A stretch of 64,000 nt of DNA from Thiomicrospira sp. (GTDB lineage Bacteria > Pseudomonadota > Gammaproteobacteria > Thiomicrospirales > Thiomicrospiraceae), in assembly GCF_014859555.1 (NCBI RefSeq), contig NZ_JACUTY010000001.1, forward strand, positions 19,621 to 83,620. Direction: 5' to 3'. Made by a program: the position numbers and the translations under genes. Positions within the stretch are counted from its first letter, which is position 1, and the number at the start of each line of letters is the position of its first letter. Below, piece by piece: positions 34,605-45,628 of the stretch. The notes beneath the pieces were generated by a model. It saw only the letters and a list, made by a program, of their open reading frames with translations. It did no database searches and was not told the DNA's origin.

Positions 34605-35669
34605 ATGAAAACACGCAATGGTAGAAGAACTAGACGAATGCGTGGCATAGCAGGCCTGGTGGTTGGCTTGGGCAGTTCCACCTTGTGGGCGCAAGAGGCC
34701 ATAAAAGACTCGGATGGCTCAAACGCTTTAAACTCGGAATGTATGCAAGAGGGTTTGAAGCATGCGTCAGGCGAGATGACGTTGAAAACCTTACGTGCGC
34801 GTTGTTTGGAATCGGCTGACGCGGCGGTCAGGCTTGATCAAATGTTCGATGCAAACCAAGCTGAGCCGACCGCCCTTGAAAATCGTATCCAGGCCGAGCG
34901 CCGCAATAAGTTTGAACCTTATATTATGTTGCCTTATCGACCCAATTATCTTTTGATTGGCTCGTATAACTTTGCCACACCGAATGAGCAGCCATACAAT
35001 GGAGTGGATTATGTTGAGACGATTGATGGCCGTTTTCAACGGGTTGAAACCAAATTTCAAGTGAGTTTAAAAATACCGGTGGCCGATAATTTACTAGGCG
35101 GACGCTGGTTTGTGGCTTATACCAACCGTGCGTTTTGGCAAGCGTATAATATGAAACTTTCTAAGCCGTTTCGCGAAACCAATCATGAACCAGAGCTGTG
35201 GGTAACGTACGATCAAAATATTGAGTTTTTAGGTTGGCGTAATCGGCTGATTGATTTAGGCGTGTCGCATCAATCTAACGGCCGTGGTGACCCGATTTCG
35301 CGTTCATGGAACCGTATTTACGCGCGTTTTATTTTTGAGCGTGGCAACAATGTCATCACGCTTAAACCCTGGTGGCGTATACCTGATCGCGACGGTAATG
35401 ACGACAACCCAGATATTTTGGATTATATGGGGGCGGGTGAGTTGCACTTTGCCACCAAGCTTGGAAAAAACAACCTCAATATGATGGTGCGTAATAATTT
35501 TGATGCCGATGATAATTATGGTGCGGTTGAATTGAATTACAGTTACCGATTGCACCGCAACTTACAGGGTTATGTGCAGTGGTTTTATGGTTATGGCGAA
35601 AGTATGATTGACTATAATCACTTAAACAATTCAATTGGGATCGGCGTGAAGTTAAACAGCTGGTTATGA
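34605..35669 (+). CDS. pldA: outer membrane phospholipase A
   Basis: Signal peptide; SHQSNGRGDPISRSWNRIYARFIFERGNNVITLKPWWRIPD. Confidence 0.93.
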   Translation: MKTRNGRRTRRMRGIAGLVVGLGSSTLWAQEAIKDSDGSNALNSECMQEGLKHASGEMTLKTLRARCLESADAAVRLDQMFDANQAEPTALENRIQAERRNKFEPYIMLPYRPNYLLIGSYNFATPNEQPYNGVDYVETIDGRFQRVETKFQVSLKIPVADNLLGGRWFVAYTNRAFWQAYNMKLSKPFRETNHEPELWVTYDQNIEFLGWRNRLIDLGVSHQSNGRGDPISRSWNRIYARFIFERGNNVITLKPWWRIPDRDGNDDNPDILDYMGAGELHFATKLGKNNLNMMVRNNFDADDNYGAVELNYSYRLHRNLQGYVQWFYGYGESMIDYNHLNNSIGIGVKLNSWL

Positions 35670-35708
35670 TAAAATCTGGCTTATTTATAGCTTTTAAGGA
35701 GTGGATGT

Positions 35709-36194
35709 ATGCCGTCATTTGATGTGGTTTCAGAAGTCGATAAACATGAGTTAACAAACGCCATTGATCAAGCAAATAAGGAAGTGGTGACACGTTTTGA
35801 CTTTAAGGGAACCGACTCGAGTTTTGAACTAAAAGACTTGGAAATCAAAATGAGCACCGAGTCTGAGTTTCAGTTAGACCAAATGTACAACGTATTAACC
35901 TCAAAACTTAGCAAGCGCGGCATCGATTTACGCGCGATTGAACTCAAAGATCCGGATATTCAACTCAAAACCGCCAAGCAAACGGTGATTGTTCACCAAG
36001 GTTTGGATACGCCGTTGGCCAAAAAAGTCGTGAAGATTTTAAAAGACGCCAAGCTAAAAGTACAAGCGCAAGTTCAAGGTGAGAGTGTGCGTGTAACTGG
36101 CAAAAAACGTGATGATTTACAAGAAGCGATTGCGTTGCTAAAAGCCCAAGAAGAATTCGAGCGCCCACTGCAGTTTGAAAACTTCCGCGATTAA
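35709..36194 (+). CDS. yajQ: YajQ family nucleotide-binding protein
   Basis: MPSFDVVSEVDKHELTNAIDQANKEVVTRFDFKGTDSSFE. Confidence 0.95.
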   Translation: MPSFDVVSEVDKHELTNAIDQANKEVVTRFDFKGTDSSFELKDLEIKMSTESEFQLDQMYNVLTSKLSKRGIDLRAIELKDPDIQLKTAKQTVIVHQGLDTPLAKKVVKILKDAKLKVQAQVQGESVRVTGKKRDDLQEAIALLKAQEEFERPLQFENFRD

Positions 36195-36223
36195 GACGTC
36201 AGTCTCAATCTAACTCAATCAGA

Positions 36224-36265
36224 AAACCACCAGGCCAGGTCTTTACCAGGCCGGGTGGTTTTTGT
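36224..36265 (+). terminator. terminator after yajQ built from a degenerate CCACCAGGCC palindrome
   Basis: AAAACCACCAGGCCAGGTCTTTACCAGGCCGGGTGGTTTTTG. Confidence 0.75.
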
Positions 36266-36289
36266 TTCATCCTGACCCGTTCGTTCAGT

Positions 36290-36802
36290 TTAAAATTCAA
36301 ACATACGTAAGGTGTCTTGCGGTACAAGCGAGCTGGCTTGGCGAATACGTTGTTGCATCCACCCCATAAACAATTCGACTTCGCGCATACTTAAACGGTC
36401 ATCAATAAATGTAATCGACGATTGTACCTCTGCGGCTTTGTTGCCGGGTTGCAAAATATATTTAGCGCAGCTCAAATGGCTGTTTAAATGCGACAGCGTG
36501 ACAAAAATTTCCGGATTGGTTTGGTGTTCGGTTTTAATCGGATAAACCTGGCTCACCACCACACGGCTTAAGCCGCCTAGCCGAATGCGTGGCTCCATAA
36601 TATAACGTCCATTGTCATATAACACTTCAATTTGACGTTCATTTAAAACGGTGGTGATATAACCTTGGTTTTCCAGCGCTTGTGCCAAAACCTTGGTGGC
36701 CGGGGTTTGATCGTTAAACGTGATCCAGCTATTCGAACCGGTTTGAGTTAAAGCACAACCTGATAACATCAGTAAAGCAAACAAACTAACAATAAAACGC
36801 AT
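36290..36802 (-). CDS. hypothetical lipoprotein
   Basis: MRFIVSLFALLMLSGCALT lipobox. Confidence 0.75.
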   Translation of the reverse strand: MRFIVSLFALLMLSGCALTQTGSNSWITFNDQTPATKVLAQALENQGYITTVLNERQIEVLYDNGRYIMEPRIRLGGLSRVVVSQVYPIKTEHQTNPEIFVTLSHLNSHLSCAKYILQPGNKAAEVQSSITFIDDRLSMREVELFMGWMQQRIRQASSLVPQDTLRMFEF

Positions 36803-36838
36803 GGATAGATTCCTGTATTTTTTTAACGATGCGGGTAA

Positions 36839-37792
<954 letters not shown>

Positions 37793-37829
37793 GCAATACT
37801 AAATATTACGTCTGGCGTAATCTTATTTC

Positions 37830-37858
37830 AAAAGCGAGGCTTAGGCTTCGCTTTTTTT
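37830..37858 (+). terminator. terminator after argB
   Basis: AAAGCGAGGCTTAGGCTTCGCTTTTTTT. Confidence 0.75.
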
Positions 37859-37875
37859 ATTGGTGGATTCTTCGT

Positions 37876-38631
37876 TTGATAGATCAAATCCTACTGTTCA
37901 TTATTTCGTTAGTTGCCAACTTGCTGTCGGCTTTAGCCGGCGGTGGTGCAGGCTTGTTACAGTTGCCGGCTTTGTTGTTTTTGGGGTTGCCGTTTGGGGT
38001 TGCGCTCGCCACCCATAAAGTCGCCAGTGTGTTTTTGGGCTTGGGGGCGACCGCGCGTCATTGGCGAAATTCAACCTTAGACTGGCGTTTCGCCTGGTTT
38101 ATTTTGGCCACAGGTGTGCCAGGTGTAATGCTGGGCGCGAGTTTTATTTTGCAGGTTGATGATCGACTGGCACAGTTGGCATTAGGCTTATTAACGCTGG
38201 GTTTGGGCGTCTACTCTTGGCTAAAACCCCAGCTTGGGCAAATCGAAGCCATCCAAAATCGCACCACACAAGGTTATATTATTGGCGGATTGGTGATTAT
38301 GTTGATAGGTATACTCAATGGATCACTAACTTCAGGCACGGGTTTGTTTGTGACGTTATGGTTGGTGCGTTGGTTTGGTTTAGATTACAAAACCGCGGTC
38401 ACTTACACTTTAATATTGGTCGGGATTTTCTGGAATGGCAGTGGTGCGATTACGCTTGGATTATTGAGTGAGATTCAGTGGAGTTGGTTGCCCGCGTTAA
38501 TTTTAGGTTCGTTAATGGGCGGTTATTTAGGTGCGCATCTGGCCATTGTAAAAGGCAATAAATTGGTGAAACGCGCGTTTGAAATATTGACGGTTCTAGT
38601 GGGGCTCGCTCTGATTATGCAGGCCTGGTGA
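37876..38631 (+). CDS. TSUP/TauE-SafE family sulfite exporter (likely TTG start after the argB terminator)
   Basis: LLSALAGGGAGLLQLPALLFLGLPFGVALATHKVASV. Confidence 0.8.
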   Translation: MIDQILLFIISLVANLLSALAGGGAGLLQLPALLFLGLPFGVALATHKVASVFLGLGATARHWRNSTLDWRFAWFILATGVPGVMLGASFILQVDDRLAQLALGLLTLGLGVYSWLKPQLGQIEAIQNRTTQGYIIGGLVIMLIGILNGSLTSGTGLFVTLWLVRWFGLDYKTAVTYTLILVGIFWNGSGAITLGLLSEIQWSWLPALILGSLMGGYLGAHLAIVKGNKLVKRAFEILTVLVGLALIMQAW

Positions 38632-38635
38632 TGGT

Positions 38636-39157
38636 TTATGAGCTGGGCGGGTTTTGTATGTCTTTAGGTCGAGTAATGCTAACCATTTTGCCGTCGCCAC
38701 GCTCTAAGTTTGACCAGTCAGCAGGCATCACAAAATGGGCGATCGCCGCGGTTGGTAGAAGTTTAATCTGGCTGGATTGTTCACTTGGTAAAGTGTGTAA
38801 GTAATCAATCAACTTCTCTAAACCCGGGTTGTGGCCAATTAACAATATGCGTTTGCCTTCAACCTTAGCCAGTTCGGCTAATAAAGTAGATAAGTCCGCC
38901 AGGTAAAGTGAATCCAGGTTTAATGTTTGGATGTCGCAATCTTTACACAAGCGGTTTAAGGTTTGTTGCGCACGTTTGGCGGTTGAGCATAAGATTACAT
39001 CCGGTAACAACTCTTGCGTTTCCAGCCAACTTGCCATTTTTTTGGCATTACGTCTACCACGTTCAGATAATGCACGATCTTTATCGCTGATATGCTCATT
39101 CGACCAGTCCGACTTGGCGTGGCGCCAGATGAGCAGTTCGCGCAGTTTATCGGCCAT
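38636..39157 (-). CDS. SixA-like phosphohistidine phosphatase
   Basis: [11 protein letters not shown]...GHNPGLEKL. Confidence 0.88.
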   Translation of the reverse strand: MADKLRELLIWRHAKSDWSNEHISDKDRALSERGRRNAKKMASWLETQELLPDVILCSTAKRAQQTLNRLCKDCDIQTLNLDSLYLADLSTLLAELAKVEGKRILLIGHNPGLEKLIDYLHTLPSEQSSQIKLLPTAAIAHFVMPADWSNLERGDGKMVSITRPKDIQNPPSS

Positions 39158-39794
39158 CTTCAATGCCATAAGTTTGACGATATAAACGCATGGCTTCTAA
39201 AGCTTCGGCGTTATCGGTTTGGGCGCTTAAATAGTTAATCAAATCATTCAGATTTAAAATACTCATCACCGGCAAGCCGTATTGTTGCTCGACTTCCTGA
39301 ATGGCGGATAAGGAACCTTGTCCGCGTTCCATACGATCCAACGCCACCACGACACCCGCGGGTTGTGCGCCGTGGTCGTGAATTAAGTCAATTGATTCAC
39401 GAATGGCCGTGCCCGCGGTAATCACATCATCAATAATCAAAATACGGCCTTCAAGTGGGTGGCCGACAATTTGACCGCCTTCGCCGTGGTCTTTTACTTC
39501 TTTGCGGTTAAACGCATAGGGCTTATCAAGTTTGTGATCTCGCGCTAATGCTACGCTGGTGGTTGCGGCGAGCGGAATACCTTTGTAAGCCGGGCCAAAT
39601 AACACATCAAACTCAATGCCACAGTGGGCAATCGTGTCGGCATAAGCTTGCGAAAGTTGGTCCAGTTGACCACCGGTATTAAATAAGCCGGCATTAAAGA
39701 AGTAAGGGCTGGTGCGCCCAGATTTAAGTGTGAATTCGCCCAGTTTGAGCACGCCAGTTTGGCGAATGAATTCAATAAAATTGGTTTTTTGCAT
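39147..39794 (-). CDS. pyrE: orotate phosphoribosyltransferase
   Basis: [10 protein letters not shown]...[18 protein letters not shown]. Confidence 0.96.
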   Translation of the reverse strand: MQKTNFIEFIRQTGVLKLGEFTLKSGRTSPYFFNAGLFNTGGQLDQLSQAYADTIAHCGIEFDVLFGPAYKGIPLAATTSVALARDHKLDKPYAFNRKEVKDHGEGGQIVGHPLEGRILIIDDVITAGTAIRESIDLIHDHGAQPAGVVVALDRMERGQGSLSAIQEVEQQYGLPVMSILNLNDLINYLSAQTDNAEALEAMRLYRQTYGIEDGR

Positions 39795-40152
39795 GAGTCT
39801 TTATGGTTGCGAAATAAACCCTAATCATAGTGGGCTGAAGGGGTGGGTGCAAGCTGTTTTTTTGATGGAATTTGTAAATTTGAACTAAGTGAACAGTTGG
39901 CGTAAATTCTCTATAAAAATAAGCATAAAATAACGTAAGGAAACCCTTCTTATGTCAAAAATTTTGCTAAAATAACCGCGCTCCAATCACTTTGTCCTGA
40001 TTGCTGAATTTCGATGCGGAGTTGAAGGCGGTTTTAAGGATTTGGTATGGGGTTTGCTTAATTGCTTGATAACTCGATACAGTTGTATCCAAAAAAAACC
40101 AGACCGTATTAACCAGAATAGGGCGGATGTCCGCACAAGAAGGAAAGCAACC

Positions 40153-40680
40153 ATGGCGATTGATTTAAGATCCGTTGAACCACTAGGCTCCAAAAGTGTT
40201 TTGCTTGAACAAGCGATTCGCAAACACAAAGGCCGCCGTAAACCTAGTGGCGAAAGTTATTTGCAAGATCTTGATCTATCGGACATGTTGAACCCGGATT
40301 ATGAATGGTTAAATGAAGATAAAACTGCGATCCAGAATCTGGTTCAGCAAATGGATGCGTCGATTGGTCAGCTATCTGAGCAAATGCGCGAAATGGGACA
40401 GCAGACTCGTCATATCGACCAGTTTACGCGTCGCACTAAAACTCAGTTTGAAGATGAGCAGAAGTTGCTGTTTAAACAAATCCAAACCTTAAATGGCCTA
40501 TTAAAACGTCAAGTGGAAGTCTTAACCCACGTTGAGCGCCAAATCAGCGATATTGAAATCAAACAAAATAACTTCATTCCACAAATGGGTATCGGCTTAA
40601 TTGCTGGTTTGATGTCGGCGGTCACGATTTTGGTCAGTGCACCTTGGTTAATGGTGTTAATCGAGTATTTGCGCGCTTAA
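40153..40680 (+). CDS. hypothetical coiled-coil protein with C-terminal TM segment
   Basis: MAIDLRSVEPLGSKSVLLEQAIRKHKG; C-terminal IAGLMSAVTILVSAPWLMVLIEYL. Confidence 0.7.
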   Translation: MAIDLRSVEPLGSKSVLLEQAIRKHKGRRKPSGESYLQDLDLSDMLNPDYEWLNEDKTAIQNLVQQMDASIGQLSEQMREMGQQTRHIDQFTRRTKTQFEDEQKLLFKQIQTLNGLLKRQVEVLTHVERQISDIEIKQNNFIPQMGIGLIAGLMSAVTILVSAPWLMVLIEYLRA

Positions 40681-40684
40681 TCCG

Positions 40685-41758
40685 ATGCAGCTGCGCATTG
40701 AAGAACAAATTGATTTAACCCCTGATGATCACGAACCGCATGCGTTTCTGCTTAAATTATCGGCCGATTCGGCACTAGATTATGCGGCAGGTGATTGGAT
40801 CACCATTAAAGGCCAAAATTCAGCAGGCCTAGTTCAGCACATAATTCATAAGTTAAAACTCAACCCCGCTCAAACCATTCAAGTACGTCGTCATGAACCC
40901 TGTACAATTGACTATGCCTTAACCCATCATCTCGAGTTGACCTTACTCGATCCCGCTATTCTGAATAAATTGGTACGTCAACATCAATACCAGGCCTGGT
41001 CGTCGCGTGCGGATATGCAAATGTATGCCCAAGGGCGAGATATATTGGATTTGTTGAATGCCTTCCCAGAGTTGGCAGAATTGGGGGCGGAGTTCTTACA
41101 TTTATTAAGTCCGCTGGCGCCGCGTTATTATTCGATTGCGAGTGCACCTGAGTGTTACCCAAATCAAGTTCATGTTTTGTATAAGGCCATCCAATATCAG
41201 CGCGATGATCGGTTTCGCCAGGGCGTTACTTCAAATTGGATGCAGCAGTCGCAAGTGGGGCATGTGCTGGAAACGGAAATTAAACCCAATGCGCATTTTA
41301 AGCTCCCCGATAACCCAAACCAGCCGGTGATTATGATTGCAGCCGGTACCGGCTTAGCGCCGTTTATCGGTTTTATGCAAGCCCGTGTTCAGGCGGGAGC
41401 TAAGCAAAATCAATTGTTTTTTGGCGAAACCCATCAAGCTACCCGTTTCCTAGCCCAGGCCAGTTTGCAGGCCTGGCAGCAAGCCGATCAGTTGGATTTG
41501 TACACCGCCTTTTCGCGTGATCAATCCGAAAAATTTTATGTCCAAGATGCAATCTTAGCTAACCACCAGGCCTGGTTGTCCTTGTGGCAGCAGGGCGCAA
41601 ACATTTATATCTGTGGCGATAAAGTTGGCTTAGCCAAAGGCGTCGAACAAAGCATTAAATATGTTTGGGAGCAGGCGTTTGGTTGGACCCAAGAGCAGGC
41701 ACAACAGGCATGGTTAGATGCCAAAAAGCAGCACCGTATTCAATTGGATGTTTATTAA
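40685..41758 (+). CDS. FAD/NADP(H)-binding reductase resembling the CysJ/CPR C-terminal module, no flavodoxin domain
   Basis: LAPRYYSIASAP...MIAAGTGLAPFIGFMQAR...LFFGE...YICGDKVGLAKGVEQ. Confidence 0.85.
   Translation: MQLRIEEQIDLTPDDHEPHAFLLKLSADSALDYAAGDWITIKGQNSAGLVQHIIHKLKLNPAQTIQVRRHEPCTIDYALTHHLELTLLDPAILNKLVRQHQYQAWSSRADMQMYAQGRDILDLLNAFPELAELGAEFLHLLSPLAPRYYSIASAPECYPNQVHVLYKAIQYQRDDRFRQGVTSNWMQQSQVGHVLETEIKPNAHFKLPDNPNQPVIMIAAGTGLAPFIGFMQARVQAGAKQNQLFFGETHQATRFLAQASLQAWQQADQLDLYTAFSRDQSEKFYVQDAILANHQAWLSLWQQGANIYICGDKVGLAKGVEQSIKYVWEQAFGWTQEQAQQAWLDAKKQHRIQLDVY
40989..41000. repeat. palindrome ACCAGGCCTGGT
   Basis: exact 12-mer, encodes QAW. Confidence 0.95.
41565..41576. repeat. 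palindrome ACCAGGCCTGGT
   Basis: exact 12-mer, encodes QAW. Confidence 0.95.
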
Positions 41759-41768
41759 GCTTAGAGTC

Positions 41769-41790
41769 TAACCACCAAGCCTGGTGGTTA
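41769..41790. terminator. hairpin between convergent genes made of a palindrome variant (TAACCACCAAGCCTGGTGGTTA)
   Basis: Near-perfect inverted repeat in the reductase/ppx intergenic gap. Confidence 0.65.
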
Positions 41791-43293
41791 AGCAAAACTC
41801 AGTTTAAAGCCCGCCGCTTCTAAACGTTTGGCTTCGATTTCTAAATCCAGCAAAGACAGCGGATGGTTTTTTAACCAGTCATCCTCAAATTTGAGGTGAA
41901 TCGAATGACCTTCATTAATCACCAATAAAATTTCCGGCACTTCTAAGTCTCGTCCACGGTGAATCCGCACCGCTAAACGCAGTAATACCGTCAAATAAAT
42001 CAGTTTTTGGTTATGTGGTTCGAGCAGGTTTTCGAAGGCTTCCACCATAAACTTGCTACGGTGGTTAAGTAACATCGCGGCCAACATTTGTTTTTCTTGG
42101 TTGGTGAAGCCGGCCATATCGGACTGCTCAATTAAGTAAGCCGAATGATGGCGATAACGTTTGTAACTCACCGCCATACCGCACTCATGCAACAGACAAG
42201 CCCACTCTAACAGTTTCGGGTAATCGTATTCGCTGTCATGCAAATGCCAAACGTTGTGCGTCTGATTAAAGAACTTACGCGCGGATTGTGCCACATGCAG
42301 GGCTTGTTGCGTATCCACTTTCATCCAGGTTTGCATCGCACGCACACTGGCTTCACGCGAGTCTTCGGCAAATAAACGACCCAAGGTGTCAAACACTAGG
42401 CCTTCACGTAACGCATTCGAGCTTACAAGCATTTGCTGAATGTTTAACTCTTCGAAAGTGGCAATCAAAATTGATAGACCGGAAGCTAAAACGGGGCGTC
42501 GATCGTCCTTTAGTCCGTTGAGTTTTAAGTCTTGCACGCTGCCAGCTTTAATCATTTCGCCGCGTAGTTTTTGTAGGCCATCAAGCGTAATATTAGCCTC
42601 GCTCCAGCCATTCTCTTGCAATAAAATTCCAATAGATTTGATGGTGCCAGACGCGCCATAAGCCGAATCCCAGCCTAAATTGGTGAGAATACGGCGATGA
42701 GGGCGTAATATCTGACGTGCACTCGCAATTGCTTTGCTCATACGTTCAGCGGTCACAATATCGTCTTCAAAAAACGGCGAACTCAGACTCACGCAACCCA
42801 TTTCGGTACTGGTGAGGTGGTCGTTACTAAAACCGCGGCCGATAATATATTCGGTACTGCCGCCACCGATATCCATGATCAGGCGTTGTTCGTCGCTACT
42901 GGGCAAACCATGCACCACGCCTAAAAAGATTAAGCGGGCTTCTTCTTTACCCGAAATGATTTCGATATGATGCCCAAGTGCTTTGCGGGCGGCAATCAGA
43001 AACGCACGGCTATTACTGGCGTTGCGCAGGGTATTGGTGCCGACGGCACGCACGTTTTGGCTAGGAATATTTTTGATGAGCTGGCCAAAGCGTTCTAAAC
43101 ATTCAAGCGCGCTTGAAACCGCACTGTCGCTTAGATGGTTTTGTCGGTCTAAACCGGAACGCAATCGCACCATTTCTTTGTGTTTATCCACCACCTGTAG
43201 TTGGCCGTGGACTTCGCGTGCGACGATCATATGGAAACTGTTCGATCCCAGGTCTATCGCCGCATAAAGGTCATTATCGGATGAAGTCGTCAT
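41788..43293 (-). CDS. ppx: exopolyphosphatase / Ppx-GppA family
   Basis: AAIDLGSNSFHMIVAR, DIGGGSTEYIIGR. Confidence 0.93.
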   Translation of the reverse strand: MTTSSDNDLYAAIDLGSNSFHMIVAREVHGQLQVVDKHKEMVRLRSGLDRQNHLSDSAVSSALECLERFGQLIKNIPSQNVRAVGTNTLRNASNSRAFLIAARKALGHHIEIISGKEEARLIFLGVVHGLPSSDEQRLIMDIGGGSTEYIIGRGFSNDHLTSTEMGCVSLSSPFFEDDIVTAERMSKAIASARQILRPHRRILTNLGWDSAYGASGTIKSIGILLQENGWSEANITLDGLQKLRGEMIKAGSVQDLKLNGLKDDRRPVLASGLSILIATFEELNIQQMLVSSNALREGLVFDTLGRLFAEDSREASVRAMQTWMKVDTQQALHVAQSARKFFNQTHNVWHLHDSEYDYPKLLEWACLLHECGMAVSYKRYRHHSAYLIEQSDMAGFTNQEKQMLAAMLLNHRSKFMVEAFENLLEPHNQKLIYLTVLLRLAVRIHRGRDLEVPEILLVINEGHSIHLKFEDDWLKNHPLSLLDLEIEAKRLEAAGFKLSFA

Positions 43294-43367
43294 AAGGTCA
43301 CATCTAACTAATTTGCGCGTAGTTTACTCGGTTTACTCAATCAAACCAAATTTGATTGAGCCGAGCC

Positions 43368-45506
43368 TTAAGATTCTGACGGGCCGCTGTATTTTTCCAC
43401 CAGCGATTGTTGAGCGTTAAACGCGACTTCATCCTGCGTAAGTTCATGCAGTTGATAACGACCGTCGGGCTGAAGTTCCCAGGCGGAGGTAGTGTCTTCC
43501 AGGTAAATTGCCAAGCCTTCGGTAAACACTTGTTGGAAACAATTGGGATCCAGAATCGGGAAACAGGTTTCAACTCGTGCCAGTAGGTTTCGGCTCATCC
43601 AATCGGCGCTGGAGCAGAAAAGTTGCGGCTCTTGGCCGTGGTTTTCAAAGTAATAAACACGGTGATGTTCCAAAAACCGACCAATAATTGAGCGCACCCG
43701 AATATTGTCCGACAAGCCCACAATTCCAGGGGTCAAACTGCAAATGCCACGTACAATTAAATCGATTTGAACACCGGCTTGTGAGGCGGCATAAAGCGCG
43801 TCAATAATTTGTTTTTCTTGTAAACCGTTCATCTTCGCGATAATTCGGGCGGGTTTGCCTTCGCGCGCGTTGTCGGCTTCGCGTGCAATACGTTCGAGCA
43901 TACCGCTATGCAAGGTAAAGGGTGATTGCAACACCACCTCCAAGTCATTCGTGTTACCCAAGCTGGTGAGCTGCTGAAAAATTTTAGTGACATCCCGGCC
44001 AATTTCCGGGCGACAAGTAAACAAGCCAAAATCGGTATAAAAACGGCTGGTGATATGATGATAGTTGCCGGTGCCCAAATGCACATAATGGCGCAATTTT
44101 TGGTCTTCGCGGCGTACCACTAAAATCATTTTAGCGTGGGTTTTATAGCCGACCACACCATACACCACGTGCACACCGGCATCCTGCAAACGCGTGGCTT
44201 GTTGAATATTGTTATCTTCATCAAAACGTGCGCGTAGCTCTACCACCGCCGTTACTTCTTTGCCATTGTTGGCCGCACGCACCAGCGCATCAATAATGGC
44301 GGATTTATCACCAGTGCGATACAAAGTCATGCGAATCGCTAACACATCCGGGTCCTTGGCCGCTTGGTTGATGAAATCAATCACGGGTGCAAACGCATCA
44401 TAAGGGTGGTGCAATAAAATATCTTGTTGGCGAATTTGCTCGAATAGGTTGTCGACTTCTTTTTTACGCGTAAACAAACGGAACCCGGCTTTGCTGGTTT
44501 TTGGCGGCGTTAATTGACGCGCCGAAAAAGGTTGGAACAATAAATCCGGTCGATTCACCATGTTGGGCACGGCATCTAACCGATGTAAGTTAACTGGGCC
44601 ACGTACTTGATAAAGGGCGCTTTTGTCGAGCTTAAAACGGTTCATTAAATATTCCACCATCGCCGGTGGGCAGTTATCCGCTACTTCCAAACGAATCGCA
44701 TCACCAAACTGGCGGCCATAAAGCTCGCCTTGCAGCGCACTCATAATGTCATCGACTTCTTCTTCGTCGATAAACAAATTGGTGTTGCGTGTGACGCGGA
44801 ACTGATAACAACCAGTCACCGTCATGCCGGGGAAAAGGTTGGCGACATTCGAGTGCAAAACTGAAGATAAAAACACAAAATCGTTTTCACCATCGGTGGC
44901 TTCTGGCGGCAGTTTGATCAAACGTGGCAATGAGCGCGGCACCTGAACAATCGCCAACCCATTCAAACGGCCAAATGCATCTTTGCCTTCAAGCGATACA
45001 ATAAAGTTTAAACTTTTGTTCAAAATTTTTGGGAAAGGGTGCGACGGATCAAGCCCCATTGGGCTTAATACCGGCTTAAGCGAATCCAAGAAATAATTAC
45101 GAATCCACTCTTTCTGTTTGTCGTTCCAATGGTTACGACGCACAAACCGAATATTTTCTTTTTCCAATGCCGGAATCAAAATATGGTTAAGCGTGTTGTA
45201 CTGGTCTTTCACCACTTCATGTGCGACTTCGGTGAGCATGGTAATGGCTTCTTTCGGTGCCATATTGTCCGGCTGAGTGCGTGCGCCCGGGTCTTTCGAC
45301 AGTTCCATCAGGCTGGCTAAACGCACTTCAAAAAACTCATCCATATTGCTGCTCGAAATACACAGAAACTTCAGCCGCTCAAGCAACGGAATTTCTGGGT
45401 TTTTGGCCTGCGCCAATACGCGGCGGTTAAATTCTAATAAACTGCGTTCGCGGTTAAAGTAAACCGGCTGCATGATTTGTTCGGGTTGTTCAGGTATCGT
45501 GTTCAT
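43368..45506 (-). CDS. ppk1: polyphosphate kinase 1
   Basis: YFNRERSLLEFNRRVLAQA, SSNMDEFFEVR, IRMTLYRTGDKSAIIDALVRAANNGKEVTAVVELRARFDE. Confidence 0.97.
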   Translation of the reverse strand: MNTIPEQPEQIMQPVYFNRERSLLEFNRRVLAQAKNPEIPLLERLKFLCISSSNMDEFFEVRLASLMELSKDPGARTQPDNMAPKEAITMLTEVAHEVVKDQYNTLNHILIPALEKENIRFVRRNHWNDKQKEWIRNYFLDSLKPVLSPMGLDPSHPFPKILNKSLNFIVSLEGKDAFGRLNGLAIVQVPRSLPRLIKLPPEATDGENDFVFLSSVLHSNVANLFPGMTVTGCYQFRVTRNTNLFIDEEEVDDIMSALQGELYGRQFGDAIRLEVADNCPPAMVEYLMNRFKLDKSALYQVRGPVNLHRLDAVPNMVNRPDLLFQPFSARQLTPPKTSKAGFRLFTRKKEVDNLFEQIRQQDILLHHPYDAFAPVIDFINQAAKDPDVLAIRMTLYRTGDKSAIIDALVRAANNGKEVTAVVELRARFDEDNNIQQATRLQDAGVHVVYGVVGYKTHAKMILVVRREDQKLRHYVHLGTGNYHHITSRFYTDFGLFTCRPEIGRDVTKIFQQLTSLGNTNDLEVVLQSPFTLHSGMLERIAREADNAREGKPARIIAKMNGLQEKQIIDALYAASQAGVQIDLIVRGICSLTPGIVGLSDNIRVRSIIGRFLEHHRVYYFENHGQEPQLFCSSADWMSRNLLARVETCFPILDPNCFQQVFTEGLAIYLEDTTSAWELQPDGRYQLHELTQDEVAFNAQQSLVEKYSGPSES

Positions 45507-45610
45507 TCTTCAAACCTTGATGAGTGAAAGTGTGTGCGTAATTCCATCTATTCTAGCTCAAACCGCCGGAATTGGCATGACGGTTTGGTGAAATTACACC
45601 TTAATAACAA

Positions 45611-45628
45611 ACCACCAGGCCTGGTGGT
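45611..45628. repeat. 18-bp palindrome ACCACCAGGCCTGGTGGT (intergenic ppk1/hipB)
   Basis: perfect palindrome. Confidence 0.95.
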
